The notes: generated by a model not told the origin, from the letters alone. Shown: positions 7,038 to 15,382, counted from the stretch's first letter. The stretch: DNA of 44,886 bases from an uncultured Fibrobacter sp. (GCA_947165045.1 CAMUYW010000024.1:1-44886); one strand, 5' to 3'. Numbers and translations are program-made.

Positions 7038-7633
7038 TTTTCTCGGATGATATCTATTTTGACCGCCCAAATCTTTATATAGGTTTTCATGGTTGTGAAA
7101 AATCTGTAGGGATGGATTTAATCCTCAATCCGAGCCGTATTCATCTTAGTGCGCGTAATTATGAATGGCTTGGACATGGTTTTTATATTTGGGAAAATAA
7201 TCTTGATAGAGCTTTTGATTGGGCTAGAAATCATTACCCCAAAATTAAAGAACCTTTTGCTGTAGGGGTTGTTTATACACTTGAAAAATGTTTGGATTTG
7301 ACAGACAAACATTTTATAAGGTTGCTTTCCGAAAATTACCCGGAATTTATTAAGGATTTAAAGAATCTAGGGGCATCGATTCCTCAGAACACGGATTTAA
7401 ATGGCAAACCGAATCCTAATGGGGTATTAAGGCATCTTGATTGTTTCTTGATAGAACATTTCCATTCTCTGAATGATATCGCAGAAGATATTCCGTATTT
7501 CGATACAGTTCGTGGCGCTTTTACCGAAGGAAAACCTGCTTATCCAGGAACTCAATTTGGCGATAAGAACCATATTCAAGTTTGCATTCGAAATAAAAAG
7601 TGCATCAAGGGACTTTTCTTACCTCGATGCTAG
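7034..7633 (+). CDS. Putative ADP-ribosyltransferase-fold toxin of the second module
   Basis: 199 residues. LYIGFHGC (H19) followed by YEWLGHGFYIWEN (Y51) and then a helix with AFDWAR resemble the H and Y motifs of NAD-binding ART/PARP-like folds; late in the protein, GKPAYPGTQFGDKNHIQVC may supply the third motif. It differs clearly in sequence from the DUF3990-like toxin at 5394, so this is a second, separate module. After the stop, another frame stays open to 7781 (LDASVVNLIYYHSTNAS...), perhaps a remnant. The toxin role is inferred from the fold-like motifs and the coupled small gene. Confidence 0.55.
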   Translation: MIFSDDIYFDRPNLYIGFHGCEKSVGMDLILNPSRIHLSARNYEWLGHGFYIWENNLDRAFDWARNHYPKIKEPFAVGVVYTLEKCLDLTDKHFIRLLSENYPEFIKDLKNLGASIPQNTDLNGKPNPNGVLRHLDCFLIEHFHSLNDIAEDIPYFDTVRGAFTEGKPAYPGTQFGDKNHIQVCIRNKKCIKGLFLPRC

Positions 7634-7887
7634 TGTAGTTAATCTGATTTACTACCATTCAACGAATGCATCGAGGCTAGAATTAGAATTTTTTTTGGTG
7701 CTGTTGAAAGGTCGCATTTTGCTCACAGAAGTCGAGTTGGATGAATTCGTTGCTAAATACGATAAATTACTCTTTTTGTGAAAAATATCTTTTTTTAAGA
7801 ATTTTTGTGTAATTTTAGAACAAGACTCGTTCCTAATTTGACAATTTTCATTGGACGAGCTGCTTTTTGACGAGAGGGTTCTAATTC

Positions 7888-8820
7888 ATGCATGTAGAAA
7901 CAACCATTGGTTGGAAAGGCAAAAAAAAGAAGGAATTCCAAGATGTTCTTTCAACAAAAGAAGTCTATAATAATTTTATTGTTAAGGATATCATAGAAGA
8001 TCCGAGTGCTGTACTGGAGGAACTTGATCTTAGTGCAGGATTTCTTGATAAAAAACCATTTTCTAATCTTAGAACAGGTTCTGATATTTGGGAATTTTAT
8101 TTAATAAAAATGTTTAGAATAAAAGAAACAGAATATAATCGATGGATAGGAGATTTTCAGGATAAATCGCATGCTTACAAATATTGTACTAGAAGAAAAG
8201 TCGGCAATCCTTGGAGTCAATTTAATGATAACGATGTGAAATATCCTACAATAAATAATAACCCAAAACTGATAAAATCATCGGAAAAATTTGTTGGACG
8301 TTTGCAACAATTTAAGGGGGCGCTTCGCCAAAAAGACCGTTTGAATTCAAACAATAGAAAGAAAGCTGCCGCTGCATTTAATGATTATCTTCTCGGACCA
8401 ATGAAATTTGGTAAAGAAACAATGCGGGAGATTTTTCTTACAAAAAAAATGGGCGTAAACGACGATGAAATATTAACCAAATTATTAGAGAGGTCATACT
8501 GGAAAAAAAATTGTGGCCTTAACCCGAACCATATGTTGGCAATTTGTTTGATGCTATGTCTTTATGGCAACAAAAAGCGGAGGCCCGTATCCTGCAAGAT
8601 GGCAAAAGAAGTTTGTTATAGACTAGATAACTTAAAAAAAAGTGAGCTCAAAGAAAAAATAATATTAAAATTAATGGACCAAACAGCGGGATTTAAAAAA
8701 GATTTTATTCCTCCTTATAATAATATTTTTGGAAAGTACAACAGAGAACGTATAAATACATTTTTTCGTATCAAAACATGGATAAAATTAGTTAAGGACA
8801 CTTATCTAGCGAGTAAATAA
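7888..8820 (+). CDS. Unknown protein, first gene of the helicase-PLD operon
   Basis: 310 residues, strongly Lys/Asn-rich and AT-rich in codons, unlike the flanking housekeeping genes. No domain is recognised. It starts MHVETTIGWKGKKKKEF, has helical stretches such as DIWEFYLIKMFRIKETEYNRW, and ends in a helical region (NTFFRIKTWIKLVKDTYLA). No signal peptide or membrane segment is seen. GAGAGGG lies about 9 bases before the ATG. It is 2 bp from the PLD gene and so belongs to its operon. In such a position it could be a specificity or adaptor subunit; this is inference only. Confidence 0.7.
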   Translation: MHVETTIGWKGKKKKEFQDVLSTKEVYNNFIVKDIIEDPSAVLEELDLSAGFLDKKPFSNLRTGSDIWEFYLIKMFRIKETEYNRWIGDFQDKSHAYKYCTRRKVGNPWSQFNDNDVKYPTINNNPKLIKSSEKFVGRLQQFKGALRQKDRLNSNNRKKAAAAFNDYLLGPMKFGKETMREIFLTKKMGVNDDEILTKLLERSYWKKNCGLNPNHMLAICLMLCLYGNKKRRPVSCKMAKEVCYRLDNLKKSELKEKIILKLMDQTAGFKKDFIPPYNNIFGKYNRERINTFFRIKTWIKLVKDTYLASK

Positions 8821-8822
8821 TC

Positions 8823-10307
8823 ATGACTGAAAAATACTACATCTCGACATACAGTGCCCATGCTTCTTTGCTTGAAAAAATGATAGGTAAACAAGGAAGA
8901 ATAGAGAAACTTTGTGTAAGTTATGGTGGACTGAAGGTTCCTCAAGCGATACGTGATGAATCTAGCAAGCATATTTTCAGTAATTTTACTGAGTCAAAAA
9001 AAGTTCTACATGCAAAAGTAATTTTAAAGCAAAAATCTCACAAATATGAACTGTGGCTCTGGACTGGAAATTTAAGATCGTGCACAAAAAAAAATCAAAA
9101 TGTATTAATATCATTAGATGTCAAGCAGTCTGTGGCAAAGGATATAATTAAATGGTTTTCGGAAGGACCGGAAGAACATCTAATTGTTCGAAAATTCGGA
9201 AAAAAACATACCGTGGAAACCCATGGATTTGACGGATCAATATCAGATATGCTTGTTGATAGCTTAAAAAATTTAGATAAAAAAGAATGTGAAAATACAT
9301 ACATTTTTTCCCCTTGGGGGTCAACTAAGGTTTTAGAGGAATTGTTAGATAATGTAAATCAAATAAAGAATGTAAATATATACACTCGATTTAATCAAGG
9401 AGGAATGTGGATAGACTATAACTCGGATAAAATTATCGGCAGAAATATCGCCGATGAAAAATCGGAATTTCCTCACTCCAAATGTATGTTTATTACGAAC
9501 GCTAAAGGTAATATAATATGGGCGTATATTGGTTCTGCGAATTTCACTGACCAGGCAATGAAAAAAAACATAAAAGAAGGCGCAAATATTGAATACGCTT
9601 TAGTAATAGAAGGTATTGATAATTGCAATGATTTGGTCCCGTTATTGAATCAATTGGTTTCCGCCACACGATGGAACCCTCGTGGCAGGATTTCTAAGGG
9701 AAAAATATTTGTAGATAAAAATAGCGAAGAACTCGGATTTTGGGAAACGGAAGACACAAATAATTTTAAATCTAGAGAAATTATAAAGGAATGTACAGTA
9801 TTGATAGATGAAAAGCAGGAAAGAATATTTGACACTTGCTACACGAATGGCGACTTTGACGAACATCCGTTTGATAAGAAAAATAATTATTTATTTAAAG
9901 TAATGAGTGTTGGTTATTTTTTTCAACTTTTAGTTCGAAGAAAAAAAGATGATGAATGGATTGAAATGCCCTATAAACGTACCATCCCAGATGCAATTCC
10001 TTATGGAAGTGTTGACGCTGAACTAGCAATAAATCGAATTTTTGATTTTTTAAATATAAATGGAGAAAGTGGAGAACCAATAACGGGAAAAACTTCAGAA
10101 ACAACCGTTTCCGCATTATCAACGCACGAAATAAATCTTCGTTTTCCTTACGATAAATTAAGGAATAAAAAAACGCTTTCAAATGTTGAAAAAGAGCTTC
10201 ATAAATTGCAAAAAAACAGAAAAAACATACCAGATAACTATAAAAAAATTGTCGATTTGTGGTTACCTATGATCAAACTGATGAGGAAAAAAGAGGGGGT
10301 GAAATGA
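8823..10307 (+). CDS. Phospholipase D-like (HKD) nuclease-family protein
   Basis: 494 residues. Two half-sites of the PLD superfamily are visible: LHAKV (H63, K65) followed by WTGNLRS (81-86), and PHSKCMF (H218, K220) followed by IGSANFT (236-242). Two HxK...GN/GSxN motifs in one chain form a complete active site without dimerisation, as in PLD-type nucleases and Tdp1-like enzymes. The C-terminal half has no recognised domain. The start is 2 bp after the previous stop. The stop overlaps the helicase start (ATGA). It probably cuts DNA or RNA in the cytoplasm together with the helicase; substrate and role are inferred. Confidence 0.8.
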   Translation: MTEKYYISTYSAHASLLEKMIGKQGRIEKLCVSYGGLKVPQAIRDESSKHIFSNFTESKKVLHAKVILKQKSHKYELWLWTGNLRSCTKKNQNVLISLDVKQSVAKDIIKWFSEGPEEHLIVRKFGKKHTVETHGFDGSISDMLVDSLKNLDKKECENTYIFSPWGSTKVLEELLDNVNQIKNVNIYTRFNQGGMWIDYNSDKIIGRNIADEKSEFPHSKCMFITNAKGNIIWAYIGSANFTDQAMKKNIKEGANIEYALVIEGIDNCNDLVPLLNQLVSATRWNPRGRISKGKIFVDKNSEELGFWETEDTNNFKSREIIKECTVLIDEKQERIFDTCYTNGDFDEHPFDKKNNYLFKVMSVGYFFQLLVRRKKDDEWIEMPYKRTIPDAIPYGSVDAELAINRIFDFLNINGESGEPITGKTSETTVSALSTHEINLRFPYDKLRNKKTLSNVEKELHKLQKNRKNIPDNYKKIVDLWLPMIKLMRKKEGVK

Positions 10308-11983
10308 AATTACAGAACGACTCTGACGCCCAAGGAGGCTGCATATCTGTTTCTGACGCTCAAAGTAGCTGTATATCACGACTGGTTTCTTATATAAGCT
10401 CATTTATTGGAAATCAGTCTGATACGAAAACACGTGTTATGTCGGTTTCAATTCCTACGGGATGGGGAAAAACGCGTATTGCAATTCAAAGCATATTGCG
10501 ATCAACAACTGGTAAGGCGACATTAATATTATGGCCGCAAAGGACTGGTCATGTCACAGAAATATGGCAGCGTCCATTAGATTGGAAAGAGAAGCAAAAT
10601 AGTAAGTCTTGTTTTGTGCCAAGTTGGATTCCTATAGATGAAAGGATTCAAAAAAACAAAGTTTCTTACTTTAAATATGATGGTGCAGAATGGGTAAAGG
10701 ATGATTCCGTAAAAAAAACGAAATTTATAGAGAGTAAAGAAGATAATCTTTTTTTCTACGTTATAAACAGGGGAAAACAAAGTGAAAAAGAGAAACTATT
10801 GCAAAATGAAATAAAAAAAAGTCATATCCAAAAAAAACAATCCCCCATTTTTTTCATAATTGATGAATGGCATGTACGTGATTTTTTGAATGATTTTGAA
10901 AATTATTGCGAAGAAAATAAAGAAATTCTTCCCGAATATGATGTTGATAAAGCAGAACAGTTTTGGCGAGAAAAGTTGCTTGGCTGCAATACAAAACGAA
11001 AATTGTTTGTTTTGTTACTTTCAGCGACTCCCTTGGCATCAACCAAAAAAATGGATTGGCTTTATGAAAACGCTTCGGATGATGAAATTGATAAACAAAA
11101 TAAATCTGCTGAGAAATGTTTTGAAGTACTTACCAATGTGGGAAATCAAAATCGCGACACAGATAATCCCTATGCCATATATGAAATTTATCCAAATGTA
11201 TTAAAACATAAAATGGCCTTTCTAAAAAGTGCGAGAACGCGAGCAGAAAAAAAGATAGAGTTCTTAAGAACGGAGAAACAACTTTCTGCTTGGTGTAAGG
11301 ATTACCTTAATATCTTAGAGTCAAAAAAACAAAAAAAGAAAACAAAGAATAAAAAAACAATAAAGAATCATGGCGTTGAAATTTATCAACGCGAACAAGG
11401 AATTATCATAGAAACATATGCAAAAAAATTCATAGCTTTATGCGATTTGTTACAAAATTTTGAAGAACGAAAATTCCTAATATTTTGTACATATAAAGCT
11501 GAAGTTGCTCAAAAATTAAAAAATGCTTTAATAAAAAACAACTTTTGCAGCAAAGATACCATAGCATATTTAAATGAAGGATCGCGAAAAAAAATTTTGA
11601 ACGACTTTAATAATCCTGAAGGTTCGATAAAATATTTAATAGCTACTGATAAAGATTCTCAAGGAATAGACTTGCAGAATTCTGGCGCGTGGTTGATTCA
11701 TTATGAGTTGCCATGGAATCCAATTAGAGTTATTCAACGATTCGGTCGCGTATGGCGATTTAATAAAAACAGTGACGGACGTGAATCACAAGAACTTACA
11801 TGTCCTGTTGCTTTTTATATTCCATCAACCTACTCTTCTGAAGAAGAAAAAATAAATCGCTTAGAAAGACGTTGGCTTGTCTTAAGTGAAATTTTAACTG
11901 ACGTAAGTTCAAAACATTTGATGCCTGTTGATTTCAATATTGCTATGGGTATAAGGGTGACTCCAAGCCCGTATAAAGAATGA
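10304..11983 (+). CDS. SF2 (DEAD/DEAH-like) helicase
   Basis: 559 residues from ATG 10304, preceded by AGAGGGGG and overlapping the PLD stop; a GTG at 10259 is rejected. Helicase motifs in order: Walker A IPTGWGKTR (K56), motif II IIDEWH (187-190, DEWH instead of DEAH), motif III LLLSATPLA (about 238-245), a Lys-rich insert (KKQKKKTKNKK, about 340-350), motif IV LIFCTYKAE, motif V YLIATDKDSQGIDL, and motif VI QRFGRVWR (478-485). This is a double-RecA SF2 motor related to helicases of DNA-targeting defence systems. The N-terminus has a small tandem repeat, SDAQGGCIS/SDAQSSCIS. It is the last gene of the AT-rich three-gene operon. Confidence 0.85.
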   Translation: MKLQNDSDAQGGCISVSDAQSSCISRLVSYISSFIGNQSDTKTRVMSVSIPTGWGKTRIAIQSILRSTTGKATLILWPQRTGHVTEIWQRPLDWKEKQNSKSCFVPSWIPIDERIQKNKVSYFKYDGAEWVKDDSVKKTKFIESKEDNLFFYVINRGKQSEKEKLLQNEIKKSHIQKKQSPIFFIIDEWHVRDFLNDFENYCEENKEILPEYDVDKAEQFWREKLLGCNTKRKLFVLLLSATPLASTKKMDWLYENASDDEIDKQNKSAEKCFEVLTNVGNQNRDTDNPYAIYEIYPNVLKHKMAFLKSARTRAEKKIEFLRTEKQLSAWCKDYLNILESKKQKKKTKNKKTIKNHGVEIYQREQGIIIETYAKKFIALCDLLQNFEERKFLIFCTYKAEVAQKLKNALIKNNFCSKDTIAYLNEGSRKKILNDFNNPEGSIKYLIATDKDSQGIDLQNSGAWLIHYELPWNPIRVIQRFGRVWRFNKNSDGRESQELTCPVAFYIPSTYSSEEEKINRLERRWLVLSEILTDVSSKHLMPVDFNIAMGIRVTPSPYKE

Positions 11984-12089
11984 TTTTATAAAGTAATCTC
12001 AGTAATTCTTAATGGGGGAGCAATACTATTTTAGTGAGAAAACATCTGGAATACTTGCGGCTTATTGCGTTCGGTCATGCTAGTTTGTG

Positions 12090-12110
12090 CAAGTGAGATA
12101 TAATCACTTG
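12090..12110 (+). terminator. Possible weak terminator after the helicase operon
   Basis: CAAGTGA-GATATAA-TCACTTG (7-base arms, 7-base loop), followed by TTAATACTTTTT. The position between two convergent operons fits. The rest of the gap 11984-12149 shows no gene. Confidence 0.4.
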
Positions 12111-12149
12111 TTAATACTTTTTGGGGATGTTATCTTCCCTTTCGAATAT

Positions 12150-12728
12150 TTATCCTTTCAAATCAAACAGCAAATACTCTTCCACGAGCGTCATCAAATT
12201 GAATCCATCTCGTGAAAAGTAGTGGTCTTGTCCGGGAACTGTGATGACTTTCATGTTGTCGCGTTCGTGAAGTTTTAGCAGCTTGGATTCTTTGACGGAT
12301 GGGTCTTCGCTTCCAAAGACGAATGTCATCATTTCTCCGTTAAAATTTTTGGCGGCATGGCAGATGTGCGGCAAGTTTATCATTAGCGGTGGATTTATCA
12401 GAAGAAGTCTGGATATCTGCGAAATTTTGCTGCTTTCGATGCAACCGAGCGAAGCTCCTTTCGACATTCCCATGAAAAGAATCTTGGGACGCGATTTGCA
12501 AGTTTCATTTAAAAGAGCGATGTCTTCTGCAATTTGGTTTGTTTTGTTATCGGGATTTGGCTCGTCGGAGATCGCGCAGCTTACAACGGTGATACCATAC
12601 TTGTCGCAGATTTCGTTTGCCAAATTCAAGTACTTATTTCGGTAGCCGCACGCGGAGCCGCCTTGTCCGCCTTTGATGAGTAAGGCGTAGTCTTGTCGTG
12701 AACCTGGGATAATGAGATAATCGGTCAT
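12150..12728 (-). CDS. Small alpha/beta-hydrolase
   Basis: 192 residues. Nucleophile elbow FMGMSKGASLG (GxSxG variant, Ser), acid FVFGSEDPS (Asp), and catalytic His VPGQDHYF appear in the order and spacing of alpha/beta-hydrolases. A lid and signal peptide are absent, so it acts in the cytoplasm on an unknown small ester or peptide. Its ATG overlaps the stop of the upstream gene (ATGA at 12725-12728). It is the last gene of a four-gene minus-strand operon beginning at 14771. Confidence 0.75.
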   Translation of the reverse strand: MTDYLIIPGSRQDYALLIKGGQGGSACGYRNKYLNLANEICDKYGITVVSCAISDEPNPDNKTNQIAEDIALLNETCKSRPKILFMGMSKGASLGCIESSKISQISRLLLINPPLMINLPHICHAAKNFNGEMMTFVFGSEDPSVKESKLLKLHERDNMKVITVPGQDHYFSRDGFNLMTLVEEYLLFDLKG

Positions 12729-13399
12729 ATTGCATTGTTTGATTTATATTCTTGTCTTATTTGCCACTTAATCTGCCGTTTAATATTTTCCCATCTAAAA
12801 TATTCATTTGTGAATCTAAGGTCCTCTCTTCTAAATGCTTTGTTGATTGCCTTGACTACTTGAATAAAACGGTTTGTTGTTATTTCTGTAATTAACGATC
12901 CGTCCCAATTTTCCCCAATTGCAATTTGTGCTGCGTTCATGATTTTTTCTGAAAAAAGATTTAAAGAATAACGTTCGCAGTAACAGGTGTAATTATATAA
13001 TAAGGGGGAACCTTTTTTATCAAGAGATTCTTTTAGTGCACGAGGCATTGGACCTAGCCTCTCATATCCACTTCCGTCTATTCGACCTTCATATTTGCAA
13101 CCTGCTTGTATACCGATAAACCTATCGTTTAGCTCGTTGTTGTTCCCTTTGCATGAAATACTGATTAATACAAATTCGATTTCGTAATCTTGGATGGCCT
13201 TGTTTTCCCACATGGGGATGAATCCTAGTATGCCATAATCTGTTTCTAGAAAATTGACACATTCGTAGAATCCTTCTTCGTGTTTATTTTGAGATTGGCG
13301 GCTTGAAATGGATTGAAATTCGTTATAATCTTTGGGAAAGCTTGAATACGGACGTTTTTCTCGCGGGTCTGGATTTAAAATAGCAACAAAAAATTTCAT
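12725..13399 (-). CDS. Hypothetical protein in the minus-strand operon
   Basis: 224 residues, no family recognised. It starts MKFFVAILNPDPREKRPYS, with a central segment FIGIQAGCKYEGR and a basic C-terminus (FRWENIKRQIKWQIRQEY). No signal peptide or membrane segment. The frame is open to 13630, but that part overlaps the next gene and reads like a shadow; the start at 13399 has AAGG about 11 bases upstream. It is followed by the hydrolase with a 4-bp overlap, implying coupled expression and perhaps a shared role. Confidence 0.65.
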   Translation of the reverse strand: MKFFVAILNPDPREKRPYSSFPKDYNEFQSISSRQSQNKHEEGFYECVNFLETDYGILGFIPMWENKAIQDYEIEFVLISISCKGNNNELNDRFIGIQAGCKYEGRIDGSGYERLGPMPRALKESLDKKGSPLLYNYTCYCERYSLNLFSEKIMNAAQIAIGENWDGSLITEITTNRFIQVVKAINKAFRREDLRFTNEYFRWENIKRQIKWQIRQEYKSNNAI

Positions 13400-13419
13400 T
13401 GTGCAATATCCTTTTTTTT

Positions 13420-13974
13420 CTAATTGAAAATCCTCGTGTAAATATGGAATTCCTCTGGATCCATTGCGACGGCATCTTGCAAGGAATATAGTCCCTCGTG
13501 GAAAAACCAATGCATTAAATAGCAGAAGTAATGTTGCTCGAATTCGGGACGGTTGAATTCGATGATGTTCCAGTTGAGCGGCTTTTCGCCGCATTCGTTC
13601 ATTAGGCTGTAACCGTTGTGACCGTACCATGTTTCAACGGAATCCCATAAAGGGTCTTCTTCGGCGCCTTTGGCGAGTTCACCTTCGTAGATGATGTGGA
13701 CTTCTACATCGGTGTTTTTATCGTAGTAGTTTTTGCCTTCGGCATTCATTTTTTGAATGTCACTGTAGATTGATTTCCCTATGCGGTCGGCTTCTTGCAT
13801 TAAAGCCCAAAGCTTGTCGTTAAGGCGAATAATTTTGGCAACGTTTTCTGGAGTCCAAACGAACGCTTCGTTTTGCTTTTTCCTACGTTCGCGCATTCTC
13901 CGTTTGGCTTCGACTTTTTCTCTTGCGTGCTTTAGAGCGTCTTCTAGCTCATAATCTTTCAATTCAGAATTCAT
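13420..13974 (-). CDS. Hypothetical protein with charged N-terminal helix
   Basis: 184 residues. Residues about 5-40 are highly charged and probably coiled coil (KHAREKVEAKRRMRERRKK). The rest is acidic and aromatic, with VETWYGHNGYSL and FNRPEFEQHYFCYLMHWFF. No family recognised. The start is ATG 13974 with AAGG 9 bases upstream; a TTG two codons earlier is less likely. Gaps of 20 and 32 bp to its neighbours place it in the same operon. Confidence 0.65.
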   Translation of the reverse strand: MNSELKDYELEDALKHAREKVEAKRRMRERRKKQNEAFVWTPENVAKIIRLNDKLWALMQEADRIGKSIYSDIQKMNAEGKNYYDKNTDVEVHIIYEGELAKGAEEDPLWDSVETWYGHNGYSLMNECGEKPLNWNIIEFNRPEFEQHYFCYLMHWFFHEGLYSLQDAVAMDPEEFHIYTRIFN

Positions 13975-14006
13975 ATTCAAAATCCTTTTGAATAAAGTTC
14001 TTTTAC

Positions 14007-14771
14007 TTAAAATGCGTAATACTTAATTACGTCACTCCATTTCCAGGTTCCGAGTTGTGACTTTTGTTCACGCAGTTCTGCATTGGTTGCGAACTTGCGG
14101 TTTATTCTGCTGTTGAATTGATTCTGCAAATCCGTTTCCTTGTTTTCGAATGGCGTTGCGGAAAAACTTACTGTAGGCTCGCCGCTTTTCTCTGTAATCA
14201 AATAATCTTTGACTTCAAGCATTTGCTTGTAACGAAAACGGCATTTGCTTGAATCGACGCTGCATAGCACGATAAAGCGGATGTTTGTGCAATCTCGTGT
14301 GTGGAGTGGAACGGGGCCGAATTCTAGTGTATTCTCTGTTTTACTTTTTTCACATGTCGCAAAAATGTATGTGTCCTTCAATGCCAATTTGTTCATGAAC
14401 GAAAAATCTTCGGGACCGTTCACGCCGGGATTTACGAACAGGAATCGGTAATGTCGTTTGGCTTCGGAAATGTAACCCAGGGATAATTCATAACAGGGTG
14501 TGCTGACGTAAGGGCGTTCTAAAGCGTCGAAAAATGGATCGTCATCATCTTTGTTGACTTCGAAATCTAGATGGCATAATGGCTTGCCTGTTTCGAGAAA
14601 TGCGGAATACATTTCAAGGCGTTCATCGATGATTTCGTATCCGTTCGGTGCGATTAAGTTCCAGCGTATGCTTCGCCAAATCAATTCTGCTTCAGTTTTG
14701 CTTGTGTACGAGAATTCAACTAATTCTTTTAAATCCTTGTATTTTTGCATGTCTGTCATCATGATGCTCAT
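14007..14771 (-). CDS. Hypothetical protein, first gene of the minus-strand operon
   Basis: 254 residues from ATG 14771 (MSIMMTDMQKYKDL), with AAGG 8 bases upstream; the longer open frame to 15005 runs through element copies C and D and into the SLOG gene and is rejected. The sequence is soluble, with LERPYVSTPCYELSLGYI and YRFLFVNPGVNGPEDF in the middle and GTWKWSDVIKYYAF at the end. No family recognised. It is transcribed divergently from the SLOG gene; element copy C lies 50 bp upstream. Confidence 0.65.
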   Translation of the reverse strand: MSIMMTDMQKYKDLKELVEFSYTSKTEAELIWRSIRWNLIAPNGYEIIDERLEMYSAFLETGKPLCHLDFEVNKDDDDPFFDALERPYVSTPCYELSLGYISEAKRHYRFLFVNPGVNGPEDFSFMNKLALKDTYIFATCEKSKTENTLEFGPVPLHTRDCTNIRFIVLCSVDSSKCRFRYKQMLEVKDYLITEKSGEPTVSFSATPFENKETDLQNQFNSRINRKFATNAELREQKSQLGTWKWSDVIKYYAF

Positions 14772-14820
14772 AAATGTGCCTTTGTTGTGTAATAATGTGA
14801 ATCTTTTAAAAAGTAGGTTA

Positions 14821-14843
14821 TCACTGCGACAAATACGGTCGTG
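14821..14843 (-). repeat. Island element copy C
   Basis: Minus-strand reading: CACGACCGTATTTGTCGCAG followed by TGA. It lies 50 bp upstream of the four-gene operon start and faces copy D, oriented outward, with 66 bp between them. Confidence 0.6.
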
Positions 14844-14909
14844 ATTGATTCGCAAAATTTTCAATGTTGCTGAGGATGGATTATTAGTGGTTTGAAAATA
14901 GTTCTCGTC

Positions 14910-14938
14910 CGCGTCTGTATGTGTCGCGGTAAATGTGT
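14910..14938 (+). repeat. Island element copy D
   Basis: CGCGTCTGTATGTGTCGCGG followed by TAAATGTGT. It ends about 13 bp before the SLOG gene start at 14951 and resembles copy B over about 40 bp. Confidence 0.6.
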
Positions 14939-14950
14939 AATTTTGGGAAA

Positions 14951-15382
14951 ATGAAAAAATGCGTAAATTCCCCTCAAAAACTTTTTGTGTCTGGTTCCAA
15001 ATCAATTTCCAAATTGAGCGAAGCAGCCATCGGCTTGCTAGACGATGCTATTAAAAAGGGAATGGAAATTCTTGTGGGGGATTGTTATGGGGTAGACGCT
15101 GCTGTCCAGAAATACCTGGATCAGCGGAATTACGCGAACGTTACTGTTTATTGTAGCGGTGAAAAACCGCGAAATTACTTTTTGACGAACGGGCGTGTTC
15201 GTTCTTGCTCCCTTTTGTCGAAGGGATTGAATGGTCGAGCATTTAATTATGTGAAAGATATAGAAATGAGCAAAGATTGCGATCGGGCCTTAATGATTTG
15301 GGACGGCAAGAGCGCAGGTACGCACGAAAATATCAATCGCATGATTCAACTGGGGAAACCATTTATTGTGGTTGAGGAATAA
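14951..15382 (+). CDS. SLOG-family nucleotide-binding protein (DprA/YpsA-related)
   Basis: 143 residues. KLFVSGSKSISKL and EILVGDCYGVDAAVQ are the Rossmann-like nucleotide-binding loops of cpYpsA/DprA-type SLOG domains; RALMIWDGKSAGTHENI and GKPFIVVEE are the usual later strands. SLOG proteins bind nucleotide-derived ligands and often occur in defence loci. The start is uncertain: ATG 14951 has GGGA only 2 bases upstream, and ATG 14933 (18 bases earlier, in frame) overlaps element D and has no ribosome site. The gene is divergent from the minus-strand operon and directly precedes the mraZ promoter region. Confidence 0.75.
   Translation: MKKCVNSPQKLFVSGSKSISKLSEAAIGLLDDAIKKGMEILVGDCYGVDAAVQKYLDQRNYANVTVYCSGEKPRNYFLTNGRVRSCSLLSKGLNGRAFNYVKDIEMSKDCDRALMIWDGKSAGTHENINRMIQLGKPFIVVEE

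Noticed and set aside
7838..7866. TTGACA at 7838 as promoter of the helicase operon
   Set aside because: No acceptable -10 at 16-19 bp (TGCTTT/GCTTTT). The surrounding CTCGTTCC...GGACGAG repeat may still be regulatory, but the evidence is too weak to list.
13400..13630. N-terminal extension of the 224-residue hypothetical protein
   Set aside because: It overlaps the next gene in another frame, is Arg-rich nonsense, and a better start exists at 13399.
14772..15005. Extension of the 254-residue protein across the divergent promoter region
   Set aside because: It would run through element copies C and D and into the SLOG gene; ATG 14771 has a ribosome site.
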